DNA of 64,000 nt from Eumeta japonica. Taxonomy: Eukaryota > Arthropoda > Insecta > Lepidoptera > Psychidae. The stretch covers positions 248,001-312,000 of the forward strand of contig BGZK01000210.1 of assembly GCA_005406025.1 (NCBI GenBank), in the 5' to 3' direction. The position numbers and the translations under genes were made by a program. Positions 11,340-23,429 of the stretch are shown here, piece after piece. The notes under the pieces were generated by a model, which was not told where the DNA came from, did no database searches, and saw nothing but the letters and a program-made list of their open reading frames with translations. Position 1 is the stretch's first letter. Each line of letters begins with the position of its first letter.

Positions 11340-14320
11340 AGCGGCTAATATTTAGTGCAGTCTGTATAAGGATATTTGTCAAAGAAAAAGTTAAGTTACG
11401 TTCAAACCTGTTAAAGTATGATTTTATTATAAAAATCTAATTCACAGTCGCCCTTTCTTTTAATAGAGCGATACTTTTAGTAAAGTACTGATTTGGAAAA
11501 TGTTTGCTAAATCAATATTTTAACCCTGTAATAATAATATAAATCTTATATTTATTTATTTAATTTATAGTGAATATCTCTTGCAATATTCGTGAAATTT
11601 AATAACACGTAGTGAAATTTTTATGTCTTCAAAAAAACCTTTTATATATTCATTTATTACTCCAAGTATAATAAGCGAACAATAGTTCACAAAGTTGAAA
11701 ATAACATAAAATTCCAGTGTAAGAACAAGACCGACAACTTATAGTGTTTATAGATTTATAGAAACGTAACTATGAAAATTTTCAATAATAATAACAAAGT
11801 TGCAGCAAAATAAACAATTTGTAAAGTTAACCGTAACAATTGATATATCATCCATACAATACCTGTTAAATTTAAAAATCAATGTGACAATCAATGTTTT
11901 TTACATGGGTGCCATTCGACAAACATTTATAAAGTTAAATACGATTGCGAGAACTTTTAACTACCTTTTTAATTTTCATACGTCTTAAATAATCTTGATA
12001 ATAGTTATTAATATTATTGAGGCCGAAGTAGGTCCAAAGGGCTAATCGTCATATTAGATTTTTTTTTAGATTCCTCAGCAAAATTTTGTGATAGGAAGTT
12101 ATATTTTTAACATCCAAATGCTTCAGCAAAGACCATAACATACACTTTTTACGTTCAACAATTTAGATGATCTTATCAATATAAAAAAATACGATATCTG
12201 CGTCTGCATCGATTTTTAGACGTAAAGGAAATACACGGATTGAAGACAGGAAAAAACGCCATGACGAATCACTAGTTACTTTTGTGACTTTGACATTACA
12301 CAGATAAAACGCATAGTTATTTTTGCCGATTCGCGTCACTAATTGCGGCCGGCGGGTCGTGATGTTTTTGACAGTGTTAAGGTAGCCTTTGTGCGTCCAT
12401 CTTTGTGTCGGACAAGTGGTCGCGGCCTCTGTAATTATTTTCAAGATCGGCATTTTTTTAATCGATCGGACATATTAATGTTTGCCTTCTTCGTTCGACT
12501 TTTATCTATATGCCATATTCGATTCTACATTGTATAAATGTTTGTCTATTGCTTGATGACCTATATGCGTATGATCGATGTCGTTATTAATTTTTTGGCT
12601 TAATACAATATATTTTTATGTCAATTTTTGAAGGTCTATGAGTTTGTCAGTGTTTTGTATGTAGGTACGTACGAAAAACAAAAAACTTAATAAATATCTA
12701 TATTTAATCGAATATGTATTTGCCCTCATGCAATACGTTCGGTAACGCATATATGCTTTGCTTGTAAAAATATTTTGGTTTAGAGTCAAAATACTTTGAT
12801 ATTTCATTTTTCAGTTTCTGATTTTAATTTATTTTTTTCTATAATAAATTTCTACCGATCTCGAAACAAGCGGTAATCAGTTGGCGTTTTATTCGGGGAG
12901 CATGGCGGATAATGCATTATTTTCCAATTAGATTTCCTAATTTCATTTGTGATTGATTTCGCCGTACACGGTTAGGCTGTATCACAGAATGATGATACAA
13001 CTTGTTTCCTAATTAGTGAAGCTGGGTGCTTTTTGACTAGTTCTGAGTTTAGTCTGAAAAACTTTTCAGTGTAGATTGTGGTGTTAATGGTGTACTTGGC
13101 TTCTAAAAATTCGTAATAGTCGATGCTGGCTTTGACCTACCAAATACAGAACATGAGCTTTTTCGCACGTATTCTTTTCTTTAGTGTTCATTCAGCTTGT
13201 TTGTTTTTATTATTTACTACCTTTTTCTTTAAAAGTTATGGAGTGCTATACACTTTGCATCCGCTGTTACTATAATGTTGAGAAATGAGCATCGATTTTA
13301 ACGAGAAAGGATTGAGGCGTAGATAGTAATTCCCAGATATTTATTTTTTTGAGATACATATGTCACGAGGAACTCATTTTTCTAGTTTTTATATTTTGTC
13401 GATTTCTCATAGATGATGATGAACAGTCCCGTAAGTTGAATTTAATTTTCCCGCGATTTCATTACAGTTAATTATGGATCTGCTTCAACCAAAATGCGTA
13501 GGACTTCATTGTAGAATTCCACCAACCGAGGCCTAGAACCTAGAACGAGGTAAATCTCGCTCACTATCTGTACCTTTGTTGTATCTCTAAAGCTACTTTT
13601 GTGCAAATCTTTCATTAATAAAATTTTTACCATGTATAGTATTAAATATTTTCAGCTACCTTGGTTGTCATCTCCCCATATTTAAAAATCAGGCCAAGAC
13701 CGTGCTCATTATAGAGTTTCGAAGCCATTATTACAAAGAAATGCACTACAGATGAAAAAAAAGCACGTTGTTACACTTTCCATGTGTCGCGCACTGAATA
13801 GTTATAAGCACTTTAGTCGTCTATAGAAAGAGAAGACTAGAAAAAGAAGTAAGTATGTTGACTATTACTATTAAACTAATGTAAGCTAAAGTGCATCAGC
13901 AATAGAGCATATCTTCATGGCACTTACGTCCTTTTGTTGTGAAGCGCAGTTTTTCGGCAATAACTCAAAAATAGTATACTCGATTGCGTTCAAAATAATT
14001 TTTGTTGAAAGTATTTATTAAGCGTTGTCTTCGTTTTTTTCTTTTCATATTTTTTGGACATACAGTTTAAAGGGGCGAAACAATTTTAGGGGTGATTATT
14101 TACAAAATTATTCACGTAATTAGAAAAACTGCTTAAAAACCGTAAAGTATTTTTAAAAGAACTGTAGAAATACTCGTATGTACCACACGTTGGTGTTTTC
14201 TGAAAAAAATTTTTTTTCGCTGTTACATACATGGAATGCCTTCCTAGGAATATTAATATATGTTATTTAAGTACGAACCTAAGTAGCGGCTAATACAATA
14301 CACTTATACTCCTTATTTCG
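11340..14320. other. AT-rich non-coding stretch with a few GC patches
   Basis: A moderately GC-rich patch at about 12330-12430 (GCGGCCGGCGGGTCGTGATG) and another at 12880-13020 are seen, with T-runs elsewhere. Frames of 62-96 codons at 11800-12807 show no family resemblance. The part from about 13960 to 14230 may be an old repeat leading into the next feature. Confidence 0.4.
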
Positions 14321-14324
14321 TCAA

Positions 14325-14436
14325 TATATTTTTTTATAGTTTTCGAATAAAATGCCTGTGATGTACGGACGGACGGACGGACATGGTGAAACTGTAAAGA
14401 TTCCGTTTTTGCCATTTTGGCTCGGAACCCTAAAAA
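14325..14436 (+). repeat. Interspersed repeat end with (GACG)n and CGGAACCCTAAAAA
   Basis: The order TACGGACGGACGGACGGACA, GATTCCGTTTTTGCCATTTT, GGCTCGGAACCCTAAAAA is the typical 3' end of the lepidopteran repeat whose reverse end appears at 28-470 and 29347. It is non-coding. The upstream limit is uncertain. Confidence 0.65.
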
Positions 14437-15523
14437 GAAGTATAAAACATTTTGTTTATACTCATCATTGTTTTACATATTTGGAAATAATTCAAATTGT
14501 CTGCTCTCCTCCGAGGTTGTTTACAAAATGACGGTCGCCCAAATTTACAAATTTTCGCACAACTTACTCGATAACATATACTCGATTTTCAACAAGAACC
14601 ATGATCTTATGGGCTGACCGGTTAATCATCCCAATACTGAAACACTCTCCTCTCGATCTTAGGGTCTAGGGGATTCAGCCTTAAGGCACCCTCAATAATG
14701 AGGTGACAACGACCGCAATCGACAGCTTAACAGCCTTAATACGTGTCTAGTTATAAATACGGAGAAGCGGTGTTTTAGGTTTTCATAACATAACCTTAAT
14801 TCTCTGCCGCTAAAGTACATAATTGAAAATGGAAACTAAACCTACAAAAACAAATATGTAAAATCAATATTTCAAGATAACGAGGACAATTACCGGTGTA
14901 TCGTATGAGAGGGAGAGAAGAGAGCTAGTGATTCGAAAATGAATGTATAGAAAATGAAAACTATCAAAAATTAGTCCCCAAAAGTTTAAAGTTTTAGAGA
15001 AAAAATTCTAAAAAACGGTTGACCCTGCAGGTCATCCTTGAAACTTCTTACTACTTTCGAGCTTAAAACGTTCAGAAATAAAGTACCAATAAGTTATTGA
15101 GTTCACCATGCTAAAAGATTGGTTTTAATATTATTATGTTTAATAAATATTGTTGTTAATTTTGTTGTAATATAGTTCTAATATAATGCAATCTCTTGAG
15201 CTCTCTAGTTCAAAAGTCTATAAATATATATATAAATGTTTTGTTTAATTTTTCAACTACTATATTTTTCGAATGCGCATTATGGCATTTTACATAGTTT
15301 TCTGAACAGAAAAAGATAATTGAGCAACAAACATTAAACCATCAAGAATTTTTTACGTACTTTGAAAAACCTTTTCTTAAGAATATTCCGTTAACCACAT
15401 CTTTCGAACGAATCAACCTTTTTGATCTATATTAAAATGTCTCCGATGCTTTTAAGGAGAATAGCTGATTTGATTTTCAAATACTTCAGTAAGTGGTTCA
15501 AGAAAAATTAAAAAAAAATAACA
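14437..15523. other. AT-rich non-coding stretch
   Basis: I see no coding similarity. A short GC-richer patch lies at 14640-14720, and the rest is AT-rich with poly(A) and poly(T) runs. A 66-codon frame at 14417-14617 begins in repeat sequence and is discounted. Confidence 0.5.
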
Positions 15524-15789
15524 AATGTTATAATATAAACTCACGCCTATTTCCTAGAATGTTAGGCAGAGACTATAGATTTCCACATGGTACAATTTTT
15601 GCATATCTTTCTTGTCTCATTGGTATCCATCAATGCCATACCCAGCTTTCACTGTCATACATAGGCGTAGGGATTAGGACCTCATTGTGAATAGTCAAGC
15701 GAGTGTTGTGAGACGCTTTTACTATTCATAATAGCGAGCAAAGCCTCATTCACTTAATTTCCCGCATTTCCTCTCTTTTAGCTTTATTT

Positions 15790-16300
15790 TCTATCTTATT
15801 TACCATCATTTGCTAACGGCCTACTCAAGTATACAAACTCTTTTTGCTTGTTCGACTTTCTCACCTTCCATAAGTATATCGCATTCAGTCGTGCTTTCGC
15901 CTCTTTCGAACACCATTACCTTATTCTTACCGATATTTACTTTCATACCCCTATTCTTAACAGAATTATTTTATTTACCATCTCCTGCAGCCCGCACGCT
16001 TAAGGCGCAAGGATTACTTGATCGTCGGCATAAAACAGGCATTTGACACATAGCTAATCCATTTTTAGTCTACATTCATACTCTTTCTAATCATACAGAT
16101 AGCTATCCATGAATAGGTTAAATAGTCATGGTGAAGCTGTCTGACACCTCTACGGATATCAAACAAGTTAGTTTATGCCCTATTTATTCTGACGCAAGCA
16201 CTAGAGACCCTATATAGGAATTGTAGTACCTGTATCAATCCTAATGATGCCATGCATGGCTTTTTTGGCCATTAGCCAAAAACTTTCCTGAAATGTTTCG
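15790..16300 (-). pseudogene. RTE reverse transcriptase fragment (YADD motif)
   Basis: Reading the minus strand, frame-shifted pieces give LYRVSSACVRIN (about 16220), then CLFYADDQVILAP with YADD encoded at 16032-16021. Next come KVMVFERGESTTECDI (about 15920-15880) and MEGEKVEQAKRVC before the tail. This is the palm and thumb order of RTE-clade reverse transcriptases. A G between C-L-x and YADD and several stops show decay. Plus-strand frames in this interval (15810-16046, 16527-16810) are antisense shadows. Confidence 0.8.
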
Positions 16301-17309
16301 AAAAAAAAAAATTTGGTCCGTACTCACCTCTTTCCGAAATCCCCCTTGTACGTCTCAAATCTTATTTTCAGTCTCATTCACAACTCTTTCCATAATGATT
16401 TTTTGCATACAGTTTGCCAACGATGTTAAGGAGGCTTATAAGACGGTAATTTGTGCAAACCTGCTGTGAGCCTTTCCCTTTATTGAGAGGTGCAATGACT
16501 GCTTTACACCAGTCATTAGGTACCTTATGGCTTTCCTAACATTGTTTTCCAACAAAGAGCTGGTACCGCAGACTTGCCACCTCCAGCACCCCTCTGCATT
16601 TCCAATGAAACTCTATCATATCCGCCAGATTTTCCACCTTCCATACATTTTAATTTCACTTTCATATCCATCATCAATCATACAATCAATTGCAGAAACT
16701 ATGTCATCAGCAACTGTATCCTCACATTCAAAAACGCTTTCGGAAATAATTCTTCCACCCATCTTTCACATTATTTTCCTCATTCAATAAATGTCTATCA
16801 CCGTCTCTAATCACATGCATACATGGTTACTCGGAATTATTCCTTTTTCTTCATGTCCAAAAATTTTTGGTTTGCCCGGAAATTGTCTTAGAATCTCCTA
16901 CCATAGCGTTCCTTCATTTCATTCTTTCTTCTTTTCCCACATTCTTTAGCTCTCATTTTTGCGACTTTATACGTACTTTCATAATCTTTTAGTTTATTTT
17001 TAAAGATTTCCTTTCTTTGCACTCTGTGGTTTGCCTTTGCAGATAGTAAGTCCAGCTATGCTTTCTTCTTTTAACTGAGTACTTTTCTCACTTCGAAATT
17101 CCCCCATTTATTATCTTTCTTACTAACAATTTTTTCTCTTATTCACTCCACACACCTTTCTTGCTTCATCTACTAATACAGATTTCGTCACCTTCCATAA
17201 TTCGTCATGTTCTAAACTTTAATACTGTTTTATTTGACCCAAACTGTCTTCAAATCGTTTTACATACTCATTTTACATTGTGATCCTGAAGTTTACCAAC
17301 TTTTATCCG

Positions 17310-17762
17310 TTATAGTTCCGTAGTAACCATTTTCGTATAGCGACGCCATCGCTGGCATAAAGCCTTAATTCGACAGACCACTAAGAAGTAATCTGTACTA
17401 ACGTTGACGCCGCAGTACACTCTCGTATCCACAATTTTGGTTCTTAACTGATCATGCACAATTACAAAGTCTATCATGCTTTTGTCTTGTCCTCTCCGCC
17501 AAGTATATGAGTGTATCCTTCTGTGGTCAAATATAGTGCTTGTCACACATAAGTTAAACTCTTGATCCAGTAGGAGAAAACAATTCTCATTCACTCTTTC
17601 ATCTTCAAATTCATCTAAGACTTTCTCATATCCGTCCCGTTGTACATCCACCCAGCCATTAAAATCACCTAATATTATTATTCTTTCGTTTCTGTCACAT
17701 TTCAGTAACAAGTTCCTTACATCAGCCATAAATTCCTTTCGCTCCTCGAGCAGTTTGGGCAT
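17310..17762 (-). pseudogene. RTE endonuclease domain fragment
   Basis: This 150-codon open stretch is the longest surviving piece of the RTE ORF. Visible motifs are RIIILGDFNGW at residues 28-37 (the GDFN metal and DNA contact motif of exonuclease-endonuclease-phosphatase domains), YTWRRG at 86-91, SMIDFVIV at 95-102, and a terminal STDYFLVV at 122-129. In active relatives the last motif has a histidine where this copy has Tyr125 (S/T-D-H), so the catalytic general base is lost. The conserved glutamate lies upstream in CVNETK (about 17995). The Met at 17762 is not a true start. It sits inside the domain after an in-frame stop. In a functional element the protein nicks target DNA to prime reverse transcription. 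Confidence 0.85.
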
Positions 17763-18235
17763 ATCTAGGGCGTATATGCCGGAAATAAAAATCCATGTCA
17801 GTCCAATTTTGATTCAGAGCCAGAGGGGCCTTGGACTTACATATTCGTAACCGTTTACAATTTCAGATAATCTTTCTGATAGGATAAAGCCAACACTGCC
17901 GCATCCTAATTGGCTCTGATCAACACCGAACCAAAAGTATCGAAGGATACGCGTTTGATGGCTCCAACACTAACTTTTCTTTTAGTCTCATTCACGCATA
18001 GAATATTTAGTCGCCTGTCTTTCATGAGTTAGTAGACATCATCGATTTTATCATCCATATCTTCACACACATTCAGAGTACCGAAACAACCTTCTTCAGC
18101 CCTCGTGTCGCCGCAATCGAACCTAGAGCTCCCGATTCCCCGGTACAGAAATTCGTTCTCCCCAGATACGATACGAACGCCCGGGATTAGCCTGGGGAAG
18201 GATTCTCTAGCAAACTTTGTTCAGGTAGACACCCT

Positions 18236-19316
18236 CTGGAGATTTAATTAAAAAAAAACACTTAAAAATTTTACGCCATATGAGTTCTCTTGAACAACTG
18301 AACAAACCAATAAAATTTTTATCCAGTTTACCGTAGTTGATGCAACTGTTTCGAGAAAAGAGCTGAAATTTTTGAGTTTTCTCAAAATCTACCGCGCAGA
18401 ATCAGTTCAAGGTTTCAGGAAGCTTAAGTTGAGTAAACTTCTTTTGAATATCGTAAACACACACACACAAATACATGCACTCATAGAAATATACAGACAT
18501 ACATGCGCTGCTCGGAAAATGATCGAAATAGATTTATAGGACCCTAAAATGTCACGATTTTGTGAAAACTCGATTTTTGAAAATCGGACTGAAAACAGTC
18601 AATCAATCGTCATATCAATTTTATGAAAATTTTTCAATTTTCGTAGTGAGAAGTTAAATAAGAACAGGCAAACTGCAAAGCTATGTCCAAAATGGAATTG
18701 AATACACAATGGAATCGATATGGAAAATCATTCGTAGAGCACTGCATTGGAACTCTTCTCGAAATATATTACTTTGTTTTAATAATATGCCCAAATTGCA
18801 CTTTTTCTTTACAATAATTTATACACGGTTTCTCATGTAAAAACTTATCGACATGACGATATATGAACTGAACTTCTTCTCGCGATCAATATATTTAAAA
18901 AATACTTTAGTTATATCTGTAGTTAAAAAAACTTTATATATAACTTTTATTGGTTTTATTCGTATTAAGTTTGACTAAAATCTTGTGTTCCGAATAAGAA
19001 GGGTGTCACTAAGTTGCAGTTTTTATTTTTATTGCGTGTTTGTATATATATTAATATATTTTATTAGATGTATAGAACAAATAGCAAAAAAAAAAAACTT
19101 TACTTACAATTTTCGATTTGTTTTATTGTTTTTGATTAAAATACTGTGTTTAAAATGACTAAGTTCAGTTTTAATTGTGAGATATGAGAAATTTATAATT
19201 TTTCAGATAACCGATTTTTATATCTTCTTTTTTTGCTCAAAAATAATATTTGATACTGCAGCAACTACTTAAATCGGTTACTTAGTTAAAGATATATATT
19301 GTTTTCATTATTTTTA
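18236..19316. other. AT-rich spacer between RTE and mariner
   Basis: The spacer includes a (CA)n run near 18456-18470 followed by AAATACATGCAC. The rest is A/T-rich with GAAAATTTTTCAATTTTC-like text. No gene or element was recognised. It may contain unrecognised transposon sequence, given its position in a transposon cluster. Confidence 0.4.
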
Positions 19317-19318
19317 TA

Positions 19319-20580
19319 CTTGGGGCGCACTATTTTGGAAAATGGCCACTGATATAAACAATATTTAAAAAGTAATTATTACATTTGAAAATGGAACTCT
19401 TTGGCTGTAGAAGACAGTTTGTTTCATCTTTTCAATCGTTTTTACATTGTGGGTCATTTTAAAAATTTCCTGCCTTCATCACTATGGACTTAAATGTGAA
19501 AATTTTCGTACTATGATTTTCTACGATTTTAAGTGTAATTTGATAACTCAGCAGAGCCTCGCTCAGCTTCGAATTACTATTGGCGATGAAACACCATGCG
19601 AGACGACTATTTATAACTGGTTTCAGAATTCAAATGCTGTCGCGGCAATCTCAGTGACGGATTTTGTGATCGCTGTGAACAACAAAAACGTCGATGCTGC
19701 GCACCGTATGATCGAAACAGACAGGTATATGACCTAATATGAGATTTAGGCGTCTTTAGGTATAGGCATGAGTCAAATACAATAAATTCTACACCAACAT
19801 TAGGGTATGAAAAAGAATTTCGTCACGATGAATCCCACACAATTTGACTGAGGCTTAAAAAACGGACTGCGTCAATTGATGGAATGTCATGCTTTCTAGA
19901 TTCAAGGAAGGGGCGTCAAATTTGCCGAGGACATAGTAACAGATGACAAAATATAGATTCATTGCTACAATCCCAAAACAAAACAGCAATCGACCGTATG
20001 GGTCTATCGAGATGTGCCAAAACCAACCAAAGTGGCGTATGAGCGAAGTGCCTCTAAGCCGATGATTGCTTCTTTTTTTAATAATACTGATCACGTGACT
20101 ACCGTTGTTTTGTAAAATTGTCGTATCGTGTAATGTAATAAGTACATGACCTTTTATTTTCCGGAAATTAATGACGAACTCCATAAAAATAACCGTAAAT
20201 GTCGTATATATCGTTGTCCATACGGTCACACGATGAAACAGACAAAAGGAGTTTTCTCCTTATGAACATAGAACTTTTGGAGAATCCTGCATAAACTTCC
20301 GGCCTGTCACCTTCTAACTTTTTTTTGTTGGTAAAAATTAAGTATCAATTACGCAGTTTAACGATTTTCATCACCAGAAGAAGCTAACAAAGAGTATGAA
20401 AAACATGTTTCCGAGGTCACCAGGGAGGAGTGGCATAAATGTTTTCAAAATTGGTTTATCCGCATGAAAGAAAAATAGCATTTATGCTAACGCAGAATAT
20501 TTTGAGAAACAATAATTTCATTTTTCGATATTGATAGGAATTTTTTCTCATTCTGCCAGAAATTTTCAGTGCGCCCTACG
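19319..20580 (+). mobile_element. Nearly full-length dead mariner transposon
   Basis: The element is about 1.26 kb, the normal mariner size. Its ends are CTTGGGGCGCAC (left) and the inverted GTGCGCCCTACG (right). The deletion copy at 37259 has CGTAGGGCGCAC, so the terminal consensus is probably CGTAGGGCGCA. TA dinucleotides flank both ends (19317-19318 and 20581-20582), as expected for Tc1/mariner target duplication. The right TA is also the left TA of the pogo-like element. It is the same family as 37259-37945. Confidence 0.85.
19484..20478 (+). pseudogene. Mariner transposase pseudogene
   Basis: The ATG at 19484 is followed by a one-base deletion, so the N-terminal domain is read in another frame: ENFRTMIFYDFKCNLITQQS, then ETTIYNWFQNSNA (paired helix-turn-helix DNA-binding region), then NNKNVDAAHRMIETDRYMT (the linker before the catalytic domain). 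Later, scattered in several frames, come IPHNLTEA, FKEGASNL, a TDDK remnant at the first catalytic Asp, and EVTREEWHKCFQNWFIRM before TAG at 20476. Intact relatives are about 345 residues with a D,D34D triad. This copy has many stops and frameshifts and cannot encode enzyme. It would have cut and pasted DNA at TA. A minus-strand 124-codon frame at 19855-20229 is a shadow. Confidence 0.85.
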
Positions 20581-20582
20581 TA

Positions 20583-23024
20583 GGGTAATTCCAGAATAAA
20601 TGCCCTAATGGGATAGATGCCTCGATTTCGATTTTTACTAGTAAGCAAGACTATGGGACCAAAATTACACTACGTAATGGCAAGCGCCCTCCCCGCAAGC
20701 CTTAGTGCCGCTGCGATCATGAGTAAGAGAATACGCGTTTCATCCGCGAGGGCCAAAACCTTCCACGGCGAGATTTCATAGAGCGTGAAAATTGTATTCA
20801 TAAGTATTTGTTTTTGAATAACTTTAGACTGGCTTATAATTTACGTCTTTAATTAACTTATTTGGTTACACTGAAGCTTAGTCTGCATGGATTAATATAT
20901 TTTATCATTACTTAATTTATCTTCGAAAAGGGCATCTATCCTCAACTTGTTTCAAAGATTTTTTTTGTTGCAGAGGGTCGCAATGCCTCGTAAATATAAG
21001 AGAAAACAGTGGGTTGTCCCGCGTAACATCGCCCAGTCTGAAGAAAGCTTGCTAGCAAGCTTCGAGGAAATGAAGAAGAGGGAAAAATGAGTCATCGAAG
21101 TATCCAGAACATATGGAATACAGTCTAAAACACTAAGACTACGTTTAGCTAAGGATGACGAAAAACAATTGACCCTAGATAGTTACATACATATTGATTG
21201 GTACCTATTTAGTAAAGTTTTCTCTGTATTTGCAAATTAAAGCAAAATCACATTGTATATGGAATCGATTGATCAATCAAAAATCAATCAAAATTATCTT
21301 CATTTCGTAGGTAATGAAATTACACTTGAAATCGTCATTAATAAATTCATTCTTATGTCTAGTATTAATGTTATGGATGTCGCTCCTTTTATGGAACGAT
21401 TTTATACTTCTCTTGACATATACCAGGTGTTCGTATATATATTGCGATGCTAAGGTTAGGATATTAATTTACTTAAATTTTTCTTTGAGAGATTGAACTT
21501 CTATAATTTGTTTCAGGAAAACATCTAATACTAGAATTCGAAATTGAGAAGAGGCTCGGGGCTCATTTATTCAAACTAGGTTAGGAGGATTTCCTCCAGA
21601 TAAAAGCGCGATACGTAAATTAGTGTACCAATTGCTAAAAAGTTAGAACTGGAGCATAATTTCAATGACGAAAATGAAAATGCTGAACATTCATGGTTTC
21701 AAAGTTTTATAGAGACAAATCCTGTAATATCTTTACAACACTTTAAAGGTTTGTTTATTGCGAGAGCGAAGGGTTTAAACAGGGAGGAATTTAAAAACCT
21801 TTTCGCATTGTTGACCAAAATTCTGACGGAAAACGTTCTGCTGGATAAACCGCATAAAATATTTAATATGGATGAATCTAATATCCAATTCAATAACAAA
21901 TTCGGCAAGATTATTGCAAAAAAAGGAGTAACAGACGTAAAATTAGTAACTTTTGCCGAAAAAGGTGAAACAATTACTATAGTCGCTTGTTGCAAATAAG
22001 AATAAAACAGATAAGAAAACTATTTCTTGTACTAAAACAAAAAACAAATCTAGCTCTAGTAAGAACAAGGAAAATAAGGAAAAAAAAGAGATACAAAAAA
22101 CAAAGAAAAAGGTTCCAAAACCATGCAGTTTAAATAGTGAAATAGAAGAATCTGATGATGATTACTTAAAATTAACGAAAGAAAGACGAATCAGGAAAAT
22201 ACCATTAAGATATATAGTTATGGCAGCGAAAATGAAAAAGAGACAAGTAATACGAAGACGACGAAGGGGAAAACTATAAAAGGAATACCGGTTAAAAAAA
22301 GTAAGCAACCTGATTCAACGAAAAAAGACGAAAATGTTTGCGTAGAATATTTTAAAAATTATAAAATTCTACTAAATTGAAAGTAGAATGGATTCAATGT
22401 AAAATGTGCCAGAAATAGCTCCATGAAATATGCACAGCTTTCAAAAATTACTGTTCAAGGTACGGTAAAAGCTCTCGCATTGTAAACGCAAAGTGTATGT
22501 CTCGATAACTAGATTTCTTAATTAGGTACGTTTGATAAGAAGGGATACGATAATGATAATCTCTTTTAACATTTTTGTTGCCAAAGGTGATTGTGATCTC
22601 AAGAAATGTTAATAATAATATTAAAACTTATAGGATTGTTTAAATAACTGTGTTTGATATAAGACAAGTAGAAGTTGCTTTATGTCGTAGGTTTAACCTA
22701 CCATTTGTTTTGGTTGGTTTATATAATAGTTTTCTATGAATACAAAAGATTGATATCTTTTAATTTAACTTGTTTAATTTCAAAAGTGCTGACTGACTCG
22801 TTTTCAACGTGTCGTCTATCCCCCACGGTAGGCACCTATCCCATTTATAAGGGTTCAAAAAAAGTACGATTTACACAAAACCCATATTATTTACATTAAA
22901 ATATACAATAAAATACTAGATTAAGGACCATAGTTATCATACGCATTGCATGCATTGCTATAAAATAAGAAATTTTTGAATAAAAACTATTTCAGAAAGT
23001 GGGGCATCTAATCTAGAATTATCC
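20583..23024 (+). mobile_element. Pogo/Tigger-like DNA transposon relic
   Basis: The left end is GGGTAATTCCAGAATAAATG. The right end, read inverted, is GGATAATTCTAGATTAGATG, so the inverted repeats agree at most positions over about 25 bp. TA flanks both sides (20581-20582 and 23025-23026). The length is 2442 bp. The sub-terminal motif GATAGATGCC is echoed by GGCATCTATCC at about 20931. Inside are a broken transposase (20983-22440) and AT-rich filler from about 22440. The element touches the mariner on its left side. Confidence 0.8.
20983..22440 (+). pseudogene. Pogo-like transposase pseudogene with CxxC tail
   Basis: The start is MPRKYKRKQW, typical of the CENP-B/pogo HTH_psq N-terminus. 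A TGA at 21088 interrupts it, and the recognition helix SRTYGIQSKTLRLRLA follows in frame. From about 21530 come EIEKRLGAHLF and, after a stop, GFPPDKSAIRKL in another frame (second, CENPB-type HTH). The longest open part, 21751-21999, holds LLDKPHKIFNMDESNIQ (first catalytic Asp in NMDES), GKIIAKKG, and ETITIVACC. The chain then jumps to a lysine-rich, acidic tail (about 22000-22330) and a VEWIQCKMCQK-stop-LHE zinc-knuckle-like end near 22385-22425. The part carrying the other catalytic acids is missing, so the DDE domain is internally deleted. It is dead. Confidence 0.75.
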
Positions 23025-23026
23025 TA

Positions 23027-23425
23027 TCTCACGGTTCTAAAGGAGAACACTAACAATTTTAACCTTGAAGAACTTAAAAATACCCAAGCTGTTTACAGCA
23101 GGAAATTTTCGGGCTCGCTTGCGAGGTCAGCCGTTAACTTGCCCAGATTTTTTTTATAGGTGTAAATTGTCGAAACAATGACAAACAGTACTCGTGATTA
23201 ATGTAATACAGTAAAAAAATCTATGCTTACAATTTTTTTCTACAAGTAACGTCTTATTCAACCTTTAAAATGTTTAATGCCCACTTGTGATAATGAAATG
23301 TTAATTATTAGATAACCCTTTTTTTTGGTTAAACATCATTTGTCATAATACCGGTCTCGGTAGTTTTTGTGAATAGCTCTGTTTTTTTTCTCATTATTAT
23401 TTCTTCCACGTGGACTGATAATATT
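23027..23425. other. AT-rich stretch with a palindromic E-box
   Basis: It is mostly A/T-rich. TCCACGTGGA at 23405-23414 is a palindrome centred on CACGTG, the site type bound by bHLH-PAS and USF-class factors. No gene was seen. Confidence 0.3.
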
Positions 23426-23429
23426 TTTA

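Larger units (their letters stand above)
15524..18235 (-). mobile_element. RTE-type non-LTR retrotransposon relic
   Basis: On the minus strand the order is a 5' leader (about 18235-18060), an apurinic-type endonuclease domain (18058 to about 17310), a linker, a reverse transcriptase (about 16300-15790), and a 3' tail. The tail reads GTCTCTGCCTAACATTC then GGAAATAGGCGTGAGTTTAT and ends near 15524. The endonuclease starts MDDKIDDVY with a stop at codon 10 and continues LMKDRRLNILCVNETKRK. RT text includes SSACVRI and the catalytic YADD (16032-16021). Family copies are about 3.3 kb with one ORF, so this copy has internal deletions, many stops and frameshifts. Moth annotations often call such ORFs 'craniofacial development protein 2-like'. 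It is dead. Two further copies of its 3' end lie at 36446 (plus) and 44168 (minus). Confidence 0.85.

Noticed and set aside
15810..16810. Plus-strand frames of 78-87 codons
   Set aside because: They are antisense shadows of the minus-strand RTE reverse transcriptase and linker.
19855..20229. 124-codon minus-strand frame
   Set aside because: It is antisense to the mariner transposase pseudogene, whose motifs lie on the plus strand.
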